A stretch of DNA of 6,412 nt from Bacteroidetes bacterium UBA955 (GTDB lineage: Bacteria; Bacteroidota; Bacteroidia; NS11-12g; UBA955), in contig DBCP01000130.1 in NCBI GenBank assembly GCA_002293105.1, positions 9,579-15,990 of the forward strand, written 5' to 3'. Below are positions 1 to 6,011 of this stretch, one piece after another. Each line of letters begins with the position of its first letter. Within the stretch, counting starts at the first letter, position 1. A model generated the notes under the pieces. That model did no database searches, was not told the origin of the DNA, and worked only from the letters and a program-made list of their open reading frames with translations. Made by a program: the position numbers and the translations under genes.

Positions 1-49
1 TGGCCGCCCCCTCATTTTTATCGCTATTACCAAGAAAAGGACAAGGATA

Positions 50-877
50 TTAGTCGAGCGGAATGCGCAATCCCAATTCCACACCAATCTGGGGCGACCA
101 ATACGTTTGCACCCCTCTGTTACTGGGCAAGATGGGCAACATGACCCTCGGAGAGGCAAAAATGTGCACCCCTGGATCCAAATTATATTCCAAACGCATC
201 GAAGCTGTGAGGAAAGCATTCGCACGAACGGCAGAAGAACGGGTGAGGACAACACCTGTATCTACGGTGCTGGCAACGTAGTCCGGCACAGCAAAATCAT
301 TGCCTTGAGGCATGGTAAATCCTACTGTATGAATTTGTAGATCCTGTCGCATCAATAATGCCGGCATCACACCCAACTGATACCACATACTGGCCGATTG
401 CATCTGAAAACGAGCCCCATCCAAACGCTTTTCAATGGCAAACAAGGCACCCGCGTATTGTGAACGGAACTCGTAGTGTACTTCCATCAAACCAGCCTGT
501 ACCAAATTTGGGTAAATACCCACGTCTGGGTGAATCACATATTTAAACATCTCACCATCTTTCACACGGGTAAATCCGGTGTTCACAACACTCAATCCGA
601 ACACAAAATTGGTAAAGCCATTCAACTTGCGCGAATAGGCCAAATTCAAGTTTACGGTTTGCAGTGAGCGATCAGCTTGGGAAAATGAATCGCGAAGTTG
701 TTCCTCTGTGTAACCACCACGCAAATCTGGCTGATAGGCCGTAATCCATCCTGTTGACCACGCGGGGGTCGCCGATATCGTAAATACACTGCCCCACTTT
801 TTCTCGCTAACTTGGGCATCAACAGCGGCTACGCACACCATCACCCCCAACATCAAAAACTGTTTTATCTGTTTCAT
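50..877 (-). CDS. Exported protein of unknown function, probable outer-membrane beta-barrel
   Basis: No specific family is recognised in this 275-residue protein. It starts with a clear signal peptide: Lys at residues 2 and 5, a hydrophobic core at about 7-19, and a likely signal peptidase I site at VDA|Q (21|22), so it leaves the cytoplasm. The mature part has many short alternating hydrophobic and polar stretches rich in aromatics, for example about 70-105, 142-172 and 215-275, with turns such as KLNG and LDPG. The C-terminal stretch IGVELGLRIPLD reads like a final amphipathic strand, although it lacks the usual terminal aromatic residue. That pattern suggests a small outer-membrane barrel. 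Its ATG overlaps the TGA of the upstream MATE gene (ATGA), so it is very likely co-transcribed and translationally coupled. It has no promoter of its own that I can see. The exported-protein call is firm; the barrel is inference. Confidence 0.8.
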   Translation of the reverse strand: MKQIKQFLMLGVMVCVAAVDAQVSEKKWGSVFTISATPAWSTGWITAYQPDLRGGYTEEQLRDSFSQADRSLQTVNLNLAYSRKLNGFTNFVFGLSVVNTGFTRVKDGEMFKYVIHPDVGIYPNLVQAGLMEVHYEFRSQYAGALFAIEKRLDGARFQMQSASMWYQLGVMPALLMRQDLQIHTVGFTMPQGNDFAVPDYVASTVDTGVVLTRSSAVRANAFLTASMRLEYNLDPGVHIFASPRVMLPILPSNRGVQTYWSPQIGVELGLRIPLD

Positions 878-2244
878 GAAACGCTAGATTCTTCTTCAAA
901 ATTGAGCACTTTTAGGTGGGAATAGAATCGCCAAACCCCCAAGCCCGCTGCCACAAACAACCCTACCGTAAACCCAATCCATATGCCATAGACCTGCCAA
1001 TTCTGCCAAACGCCCAATGCATAACTCAATGGCAATGATATCACCCAGTAAGAGAGAATACTCAAACCGGAAGACCAATTCACATCCTTGATGCCGCGCA
1101 ACATGTTCATCGCACCGGCCTGGATGCCATCGGCCAATTGGAATACCGCAGCCAAAATAAACAACGGCAATATGGTAGGCATTACATCCTCTTTTACATC
1201 ATACAACGAAGCAATGGCCTGGTTGCCAAACACAAACGCCAACGCATTCACCACCTCAAACACACCTATCACCAACAACACCGCGTGCGCCGCATGTCGA
1301 ATCTGCTTTCGATTTTTCTCTCCATAATAATTGCCCACAATGATCGCTCCGGCCATCGCGATACCACTCACCACCATGTATGTTACCGAGGCTACGTTCA
1401 ATGCCACTGCATGCGCCGCCAATTGCTTGGAGCCATACCAACCTACCATCACCCCGGAAAGACCAAAGCATGCCCACTCCGCGAACGTTTGAAGAGCCAC
1501 CGGCAAGCCCAATTTCCAGATATGTGGCATTTCTTCCTTGATTTTATCCCAATTTGGCATGATCGATGGCACATACTTGCGCATGAACGCAGAATATCGC
1601 ACATACCACAATCCCACCAAAGCCATCGCAATGCGCGCGACCAACGTAGCATATCCAGCCCCTTCTAAACCCATCGGCTCAAAGCCCCAATGTCCGTAAA
1701 TGAAAATCCAACACAACAACACATTCAATCCCAACCCGCCCAAAGTAATGAGCATCGCGATTTTTGTATGGCCCAACCCATCGGTAAATTGACGAGTAAC
1801 CACGTTAATCAGCAACGGCAAAATACTCCAACTTAAAATATTCAGTAGCCCGGGCGCCATACGGGTGACTGCCGCATCCTGTCCCAACCAATGGAAATTA
1901 TACACAAACACCTGCAATACCAGATATTGAAACACGAACAGTATACCTGCCACCGCCAAACCTGCACGATACGTGATAAATCCATCGGCAGAACGCTTCT
2001 GCCCAACCTTGATACTCACCAATGTACTGATCGAAAACAACACGCCAAACGTAAGACCACTCACCATAAAAAACAGGTTGTTTGCTTGGTTCGCGCTGGC
2101 CAATACCTCGGATCCGAGCGGACCTACCATCAACGTGTCGGCAACACCCATCAAAATAATGCCCAATTGACCCAAAATGATGGGATAAGCCAACTTCAGG
2201 GTTTCTGCAATTTGGACTTTATAGACGGAAAAGGGATTTTGCAT
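874..2244 (-). CDS. MATE family multidrug efflux transporter, NorM-type
   Basis: This is a 456-residue inner-membrane antiporter of the MATE family, which exports cationic drugs or metabolites in exchange for Na+ or H+. About twelve hydrophobic segments run from residue 15 to 440, the normal NorM length. Family landmarks are MGVADTLMVG (32-41), DGLGHTKIAM (155-164), AHAVALNVAS (277-286) and MLRGIKD (381-387). Asp36, Glu256 and Asp372 lie where the cation-binding Asp36, Glu255 and Asp371 of Vibrio cholerae NorM lie, so the ion site looks intact. An in-frame TTG at 2259 would add five residues, but it sits inside the promoter -7 box, so the ATG at 2244 is preferred. The TGA overlaps the ATG of the exported barrel gene downstream. 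Substrate cannot be read from sequence. The family call is secure; the exact physiological role is open. Confidence 0.95.
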   Translation of the reverse strand: MQNPFSVYKVQIAETLKLAYPIILGQLGIILMGVADTLMVGPLGSEVLASANQANNLFFMVSGLTFGVLFSISTLVSIKVGQKRSADGFITYRAGLAVAGILFVFQYLVLQVFVYNFHWLGQDAAVTRMAPGLLNILSWSILPLLINVVTRQFTDGLGHTKIAMLITLGGLGLNVLLCWIFIYGHWGFEPMGLEGAGYATLVARIAMALVGLWYVRYSAFMRKYVPSIMPNWDKIKEEMPHIWKLGLPVALQTFAEWACFGLSGVMVGWYGSKQLAAHAVALNVASVTYMVVSGIAMAGAIIVGNYYGEKNRKQIRHAAHAVLLVIGVFEVVNALAFVFGNQAIASLYDVKEDVMPTILPLFILAAVFQLADGIQAGAMNMLRGIKDVNWSSGLSILSYWVISLPLSYALGVWQNWQVYGIWIGFTVGLFVAAGLGVWRFYSHLKVLNFEEESSVS

Positions 2245-2256
2245 GGACGAAAGATG

Positions 2257-2264
2257 CAAAAATA
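2257..2264 (-). promoter_or_regulatory. Bacteroidota -7 promoter box for the MATE operon
   Basis: The minus strand reads TATTTTTG, a full match to the Bacteroidota sigma consensus TAnnTTTG. It ends 12 bases before the ATG at 2244, implying a leader of only some 5-8 bases. The alternative TTG codon at 2259 uses the last bases of this box, so it would lie upstream of the transcript start. No well-spaced -33 TTG was found: the nearest (TTTTGG) leaves only 14 bases of spacer. Confidence 0.6.
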
Positions 2265-2308
2265 GGGCAAATGGAAACCAAAACGACGAGCGGGGCGGGG
2301 TTTCGTAT

Positions 2309-2316
2309 TAACTTTG
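2309..2316 (+). promoter_or_regulatory. Bacteroidota -7 promoter box for the pseudouridine synthase gene
   Basis: TAACTTTG matches TAnnTTTG at every fixed position. Only four bases (CGTT) separate it from the GTG start at 2321, so transcription would begin at or within a few bases of the start codon, giving a leaderless or nearly leaderless mRNA. No -33 TTG is visible at the expected distance, where the sequence is G-rich (2285-2300). Confidence 0.6.
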
Positions 2317-2320
2317 CGTT

Positions 2321-2995
2321 GTGGTAGACGTATTATGGGAAGACAATCACCTGTTGGTGATTAACAAACCTGCCGGATTGGCGGTTCAGGGCGATTTAAC
2401 GGGCGATATTCACTTGTTGGATTTGGCTGAGCGATACATCGCTGAAAAGTACAACAAGCCGGGGAAGGCCTATGTGGGTTTGGTACACCGACTCGACCGT
2501 CCGGTGAGCGGCGTGGTGATTATGGCCAAAACATCAAAAGCACTTACGCGGATGAATGAGATTTTCCGCGACAAGAAAAACACCAAAATCTATCATGCTA
2601 TCACCACCAAAGCCCTGCCTGGCGAGGAAGGCACCCTCACGCACCATTTGTTAAAGAACAGCGAAACCAAGCGTGCACACGCTTACAATTCACACAAACC
2701 CGGCACCAAACCCGGCGTGTTACACTACAAATTGCTCAAGAATTTTGCCGGTCGGTCGCTCTATGAAATCACCCTAGAGACCGGTCGCTTCCACCAAATC
2801 CGTGCACAATTGTCCAAAATGGGCTGTCCAATACTGGGCGATTTAAAATACGGCGCCACCGAGCCCCTGCCCGATCGCTCCATTGGATTGCACAGCAGAA
2901 CGTTGATTACACCCCATGTGGTGTCGACTCAACCATCGATTTCTGTGACTGCACCGCACCCCAAAGGCACATGGTGGTGGGATTTGTTTAAATAA
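2321..2995 (+). CDS. RluA family RNA pseudouridine synthase
   Basis: This 224-residue cytoplasmic enzyme isomerises uridine to pseudouridine in rRNA or tRNA. The catalytic motif HRLDRPVSGVV spans 56-66, with Asp59 as the expected nucleophile. Other family blocks are the N-terminal LWEDNHLLVINKPAGL (5-20), GRFHQIRAQL (155-164), GCPILGDLKYG (168-178) and LHSRTL (190-195). There is no N-terminal S4 RNA-binding domain, so it is a short, catalytic-domain-only form of the type common in Bacteroidota, closer in layout to TruC or RluA than to RluC or RluD. The start is GTG: the frame begins directly with the conserved beta-strand, and no ATG lies upstream in frame close by. The last 8 bp overlap the tail of the convergent ATL gene. 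The target uridine cannot be determined here. Confidence 0.94.
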   Translation: MVDVLWEDNHLLVINKPAGLAVQGDLTGDIHLLDLAERYIAEKYNKPGKAYVGLVHRLDRPVSGVVIMAKTSKALTRMNEIFRDKKNTKIYHAITTKALPGEEGTLTHHLLKNSETKRAHAYNSHKPGTKPGVLHYKLLKNFAGRSLYEITLETGRFHQIRAQLSKMGCPILGDLKYGATEPLPDRSIGLHSRTLITPHVVSTQPSISVTAPHPKGTWWWDLFK

Positions 2996-3326
2996 AGTCT
3001 AACTCTTTTTCCGGATCCCAAAACACGTCCTGAAAACGCTGTATTTGGTCGTTCAGAACCTCAATTCCCTCCGACTTGAGTTTTTCCTCCATGGCATTGC
3101 TGTCTTCAAAATGGGCTTTGCCGCTGAGCAATCCCACGCGATTCACTACGCGATGCGCAGGCACAGGCGGTTGAACTTGGTGCGATACATTCATGGCCCA
3201 TCCCACCAATCGGCTGCTGCGTGCAGCGCCCAAATACTTGGCGATGGCACCATAGGAGGTAACCCTACCAGACGGCACCAAACGAACCACTTCGTAGACC
3301 TTTTCGTAAAAAGAATTGCCATTCAT
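2988..3326 (-). CDS. Alkyltransferase-like protein (ATL; MGMT fold without the active-site Cys)
   Basis: This 112-residue protein is the DNA-binding domain of the O6-alkylguanine-DNA alkyltransferase family. Visible blocks are FYEKVYEVVRLVPSGRVTSYGAIA (6-29), SSRLVGWAMN (37-46) and PVPAHRVVNRVGLLSG (54-69). The PCHR active-site motif reads PAHR, with Ala57 where the methyl-accepting Cys should be, so it cannot carry out suicide dealkylation. Tyr25 and Arg39 align with the base-flipping Tyr114 and arginine finger Arg128 of human MGMT. Known ATL proteins (E. coli YbaZ and S. pombe Atl1 with Trp, Thermus TTHA1564 with Ala) bind O6-alkylguanine and hand it to nucleotide excision repair; the same role is inferred here. 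The frame stays open upstream to 3515, but homology begins at the ATG at 3326, and the extension would run into the divergent thioredoxin gene. Confidence 0.92.
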   Translation of the reverse strand: MNGNSFYEKVYEVVRLVPSGRVTSYGAIAKYLGAARSSRLVGWAMNVSHQVQPPVPAHRVVNRVGLLSGKAHFEDSNAMEEKLKSEGIEVLNDQIQRFQDVFWDPEKELDFI

Positions 3327-3358
3327 CGCCAAACAACAAAATTGGAACAAAATTTGTC

Positions 3359-3366
3359 TATTTTGG
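3359..3366 (+). promoter_or_regulatory. Possible -7 promoter box for the thioredoxin-like gene
   Basis: TATTTTGG is an imperfect version of TAnnTTTG (TAnnTTGG), 17 bases before the ATG at 3384, in the 57-bp spacer between divergent genes. A TTGG at 3342-3345 precedes it, but with a 14-base gap, which is short for a -33 element. On the opposite strand the spacer has only one-mismatch versions (for example over 3337-3342 and 3348-3355), so the ATL promoter was not assigned. Confidence 0.3.
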
Positions 3367-3383
3367 ACTCGATTGCAACAACT

Positions 3384-5210
3384 ATGAAAATGAATTTTAC
3401 GCGCAACTGGTCGATTATCCGTATTTCCTGCTTCGCCATCCTGCTCGCCGCCTGCGGCGGCTCGCTTCCCCTGAATGCACAAAAAGGGAAAAATAAGCAA
3501 AAAGGCAAAGAACAAACCATTGCAGTGCCCACTGAATCAGCACCCACTGAATCAGTGCTCGTAGATACCAAAAGCATCCAATCGCCAAATAGCTTGCAAG
3601 CATTGCCCCAAAATGGTGCCGTTACTGAAGAAGCACTCAATCAACAGTTACAATCCAAACTCAAATTCATCCCCTACACCCGAACCGCACCCGTAAAACC
3701 CAACGTGTTCGGCAATTACCCCAATATCAAAAGTGCCCCCGCATGGGACGGTCGTGAACCCGGAAACTATAGCATCCGCTTCCGCTTCAAAACCATCACC
3801 CCACCCAAAGCCACACCCAAAATCACCAACATCTACGCCGGCGATACCGTGTATCTGGCCGACCACAACATTGGTGGAAAATATCTCCGCGATACCGCCG
3901 TCATCGATAAAAATGGTGTTGCCAATTTCATCGGTACCAAGAAATTACAACGCGGTATGTATTTGTTCGTGTTCCCCAAAAAGCGCGACTACTTCGAATT
4001 CATTATCGACGACGACCTCGATTTCCAAATCGATTTTGATACTGCTTGGAGTACCCGTGATTACTATAAGAGCATGTCGGTAAGTGGCTCTGTTGAAAAT
4101 GCTGCCTTCTTGGAATACCAAAAAGGCAAGGTGGCCGTCATTGAAAAACTCATGGCCATTGACCAAGTCATCGAAGCCGATTCAATGGCACCCCAAAACA
4201 CCAAAGATTCCCTGAATAACCTCCGTGATCGCTATCTGAACGAAAAAGGCAACTACGATTCTGCCTACATTCTCAAATACCCCGGTCATTTGCTTTCCAA
4301 ATTTTTGGTAGCCATGATCAATGTGCCCTACCCCGAAGTTTTCCCAGTACTGCCCGATGGAACCAAAGACAGCACCTTCCCCCTTCGTTGGTACAAAAAT
4401 CACTACCTCGACCACATGGATTTTGGCGATGACGGCTTGCTTAGAATGCCCGTAAACATCGTTAAACAACGCCTTGACTTCTATTTCGATAAAATCATCG
4501 TGCCAGATGCCGACACCTGTATGATGGTGGCCGACAAGCTGCTAAACCAATGTAAGAACACCATCGAAATGGAGAAATACCTCATTTGGTACCTCACCAA
4601 TCGCTTCGAAAGTTCCAATATTATGGGTCTGGATCGCGCTTTTGTTCGCATGGCGATGAGCACCTACTGCCAAGGTAAGAGCTGGTGGGTTGACAGTGCA
4701 ACCATCACAAAAATGTGTGAAAATGCCTTCCGAAGAGCCCACACGCTCATTGGTGAAACCGCCCCTGAGCTCGAACTCAAAGACATCAAAGGCAACTGGG
4801 TAAACACCCAAAAGATCCGCGGTCCCTATGTAGTGATGATTTTTTGGGACCCAACCTGCGGACATTGCAAAGAAGTGATGCCGAAATTGGCCAAAATCTA
4901 CCAAGAAAACAAAGACAAAGGTTGGAAAGTCATTGCGCTTTCTAGCGGCGACAAGAAGAAAGAATGGGAAGAGTATTACAACTCACACCCTGAGACCCAA
5001 GCCCTCACTCACCTCATTCGAGGGGAAGTTCAAAGCCAGAAATACGCCGATGCGTTGTATAGTTACTACGTTGTGGCCTCTCCCACCATTTATGTATTGG
5101 ATGCCGACCGCAAAATCGTGGCCAACCGCATCGATGTAGACAAAATGGTAGAGTTCTTGAAACACCTCGACGAAGAACGCGCCCAAAAGGCCGCTGCTGA
5201 GAAAAAGTAA
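3384..5210 (+). CDS. Secreted thioredoxin-like protein with DUF4369/DUF5106-type N-terminal region, probable lipoprotein
   Basis: This 608-residue envelope protein ends in a thioredoxin/TlpA-like domain at about 455-595, with the redox pair Cys492-Gly-His-Cys495 in FWDPTCGHCK and the cis-proline Pro567 in ASPTIYVLD. Such domains reduce or exchange disulfides in the periplasm. The N-terminus has a signal sequence with a lipobox LAAC (21-24), so Cys24 may be lipidated; a competing signal peptidase I site is LNA|Q (32|33). Residues 34-120 are Lys-, Gln-, Pro- and Ser-rich and probably disordered. Residues about 145-240 resemble DUF4369 (GDTVYL, DTAVIDKNGVANF) and 240-450 the helical DUF5106 region common in Bacteroidota redox lipoproteins. 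The frame is open from 3045, but that part is antisense to the ATL gene; the ATG at 3384 begins the signal peptide. It ends in tandem stops (TAATAA). Confidence 0.92.
   Translation: MKMNFTRNWSIIRISCFAILLAACGGSLPLNAQKGKNKQKGKEQTIAVPTESAPTESVLVDTKSIQSPNSLQALPQNGAVTEEALNQQLQSKLKFIPYTRTAPVKPNVFGNYPNIKSAPAWDGREPGNYSIRFRFKTITPPKATPKITNIYAGDTVYLADHNIGGKYLRDTAVIDKNGVANFIGTKKLQRGMYLFVFPKKRDYFEFIIDDDLDFQIDFDTAWSTRDYYKSMSVSGSVENAAFLEYQKGKVAVIEKLMAIDQVIEADSMAPQNTKDSLNNLRDRYLNEKGNYDSAYILKYPGHLLSKFLVAMINVPYPEVFPVLPDGTKDSTFPLRWYKNHYLDHMDFGDDGLLRMPVNIVKQRLDFYFDKIIVPDADTCMMVADKLLNQCKNTIEMEKYLIWYLTNRFESSNIMGLDRAFVRMAMSTYCQGKSWWVDSATITKMCENAFRRAHTLIGETAPELELKDIKGNWVNTQKIRGPYVVMIFWDPTCGHCKEVMPKLAKIYQENKDKGWKVIALSSGDKKKEWEEYYNSHPETQALTHLIRGEVQSQKYADALYSYYVVASPTIYVLDADRKIVANRIDVDKMVEFLKHLDEERAQKAAAEKK
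3528..3557 (+). repeat. Two-copy 15-bp in-frame tandem repeat
   Basis: CCCACTGAATCAG occurs at 3528-3540 and again at 3543-3555, a period of 15 bp and therefore five codons. It encodes PTESA followed by PTESV at residues 49-58 of the thioredoxin-like protein, inside its low-complexity linker. Because the unit is a multiple of three, copy changes would alter linker length without breaking the frame. Confidence 0.8.
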
Positions 5211-5244
5211 TAACGAGCGATTGACTGCAGGATACCGTCTTGCG
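5211..5244 (+). other. Short convergent intergenic gap without visible terminator
   Basis: Thirty-four bases separate the stops of the thioredoxin-like gene and the minus-strand barrel gene. A second TAA (5211-5213) directly follows the first stop. I see no GC-rich hairpin followed by a T run on either strand, so how transcription ends here is not evident. Confidence 0.5.
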
Positions 5245-5919
5245 TTAAGGCAAATTCATGCCGTGCTTGTTCGCTTTCTTTCGAACATCCTCGTAAAAGG
5301 TCCATGGGAACGCGGTAAAACCCAAATAGTAAATCGGTCCTGAAAAATTCCGTCCACCGGGAAACAAGGCAATGCGTGTACCCAAACCACCGCCCACGCC
5401 AAAGTAGCGAAGAAATCGCACTGAGCCATAGGCCCCAAATTCGATGGGCATGAAAAACTGTTGCTTATTGGCGATGTTTTCATTGGTTAAGTGATTGACT
5501 GTACGAATCCCGCCGCCCAACTGGGCAAACCCCGTAAGGGAAAATCGATGGGTTTTGTACAATCGGTATTCGTAAGTACTACTTATGTAGTTGAACTTAT
5601 ATTGAATGGAATCGCCGGCTATCCCTTGATTGTAAGAAGTGAAATAATAACCCGTGTAAGCGGAAATCTTGCCCCAACTCAACCCATAACGCAATCCAAA
5701 AACATTCACAGGATCCGCAGAGATGAAGGAATTGCGGGAATCAAGCCACATGCTGTAGGAGGGCACCGATGCCAAAGCCATGCGTATGCTGTCTTTTAGG
5801 TTCCAAGCCACTGTATCAACAGGATTGGGACTTATCGCTTCTGTATCTTCGGTTTGAGCCATCGCAAAAACAGGCACCAAGCCCAACATCATGGTTAATG
5901 TCCAAGTTTTTGCTTTCAC
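5245..5919 (-). CDS. Exported protein of unknown function, probable outer-membrane beta-barrel
   Basis: I do not recognise a specific family for this 224-residue protein. It has a textbook signal peptide (MKAK, hydrophobic core 6-19, AMA|Q cleavage at 21|22). An acidic stretch with Pro follows (TEDTEAISPNP). From about residue 60 the sequence alternates aromatic or hydrophobic and polar residues with Gly-rich turns: VFGLRYGLSWGKISAYTGYYF (73-93), YKFNYISSTYEYRLY (107-121), FSLTGFAQLGGGIR (126-139), FGAYGSVRFLRYFGVGGGLG (161-180) and IYYLGFTAFPWTFY (196-209). That is the look of a small 8- to 10-strand outer-membrane barrel. The C-terminus is a basic tail (RKKANKHG) instead of a terminal aromatic. 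The start is GTG, chosen because it supplies the basic n-region and because no ATG or other start precedes it in frame nearby. It diverges from the next gene. Confidence 0.8.
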   Translation of the reverse strand: MKAKTWTLTMMLGLVPVFAMAQTEDTEAISPNPVDTVAWNLKDSIRMALASVPSYSMWLDSRNSFISADPVNVFGLRYGLSWGKISAYTGYYFTSYNQGIAGDSIQYKFNYISSTYEYRLYKTHRFSLTGFAQLGGGIRTVNHLTNENIANKQQFFMPIEFGAYGSVRFLRYFGVGGGLGTRIALFPGGRNFSGPIYYLGFTAFPWTFYEDVRKKANKHGMNLP

Positions 5920-5923
5920 GATA

Positions 5924-5931
5924 CAAATTTG
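5924..5931 (-). promoter_or_regulatory. Possible -7 promoter box for the minus-strand barrel gene
   Basis: CAAATTTG, a perfect 8-bp palindrome, fits TAnnTTTG except for C in place of the first T. It stops four bases (TATC) before the GTG start at 5919, the same spacing as the box before the pseudouridine synthase GTG at 2321. If used, the mRNA would be essentially leaderless. The mismatch and the lack of a -33 partner keep this tentative. Confidence 0.35.
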
Positions 5932-6011
5932 CCGCTTTCTGGGCGATGCCTGTCCACAACTTTCTCCCCTGTCTTATCAATAATTCGCCACAAACCCAAG
6001 ATATTCGAAGC

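Noticed and set aside
1..49. Possible start of a further minus-strand gene (ATG at 15-13)
   Set aside because: Only five codons would lie inside the window and no promoter box precedes the ATG, so it cannot be supported.
1138..1668. 176-codon plus-strand open frame
   Set aside because: It is antisense to the MATE gene, His- and Arg-rich with no recognisable motif, and typical of a shadow frame.
2247..2306. Inverted repeat ACGAAA (2247-2252) and TTTCGT (2301-2306) in the divergent spacer
   Set aside because: Six-base arms 48 bases apart are expected by chance, and they do not frame the promoter boxes in a regular way.
3045..3383. Reading frame open upstream of the thioredoxin-like gene for 113 codons
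   Set aside because: This stretch is antisense to the well-supported ATL gene, has no domain-like sequence, and the signal peptide begins at the ATG at 3384.
3327..3515. N-terminal extension of the ATL protein
   Set aside because: It would overlap the start and signal peptide of the divergent thioredoxin-like gene and is Cys- and Arg-rich without homology; the MGMT-type domain starts at 3326.
5211..5244. Bidirectional terminator between convergent genes
   Set aside because: No hairpin with a T tract could be drawn in the 34 bases on either strand.
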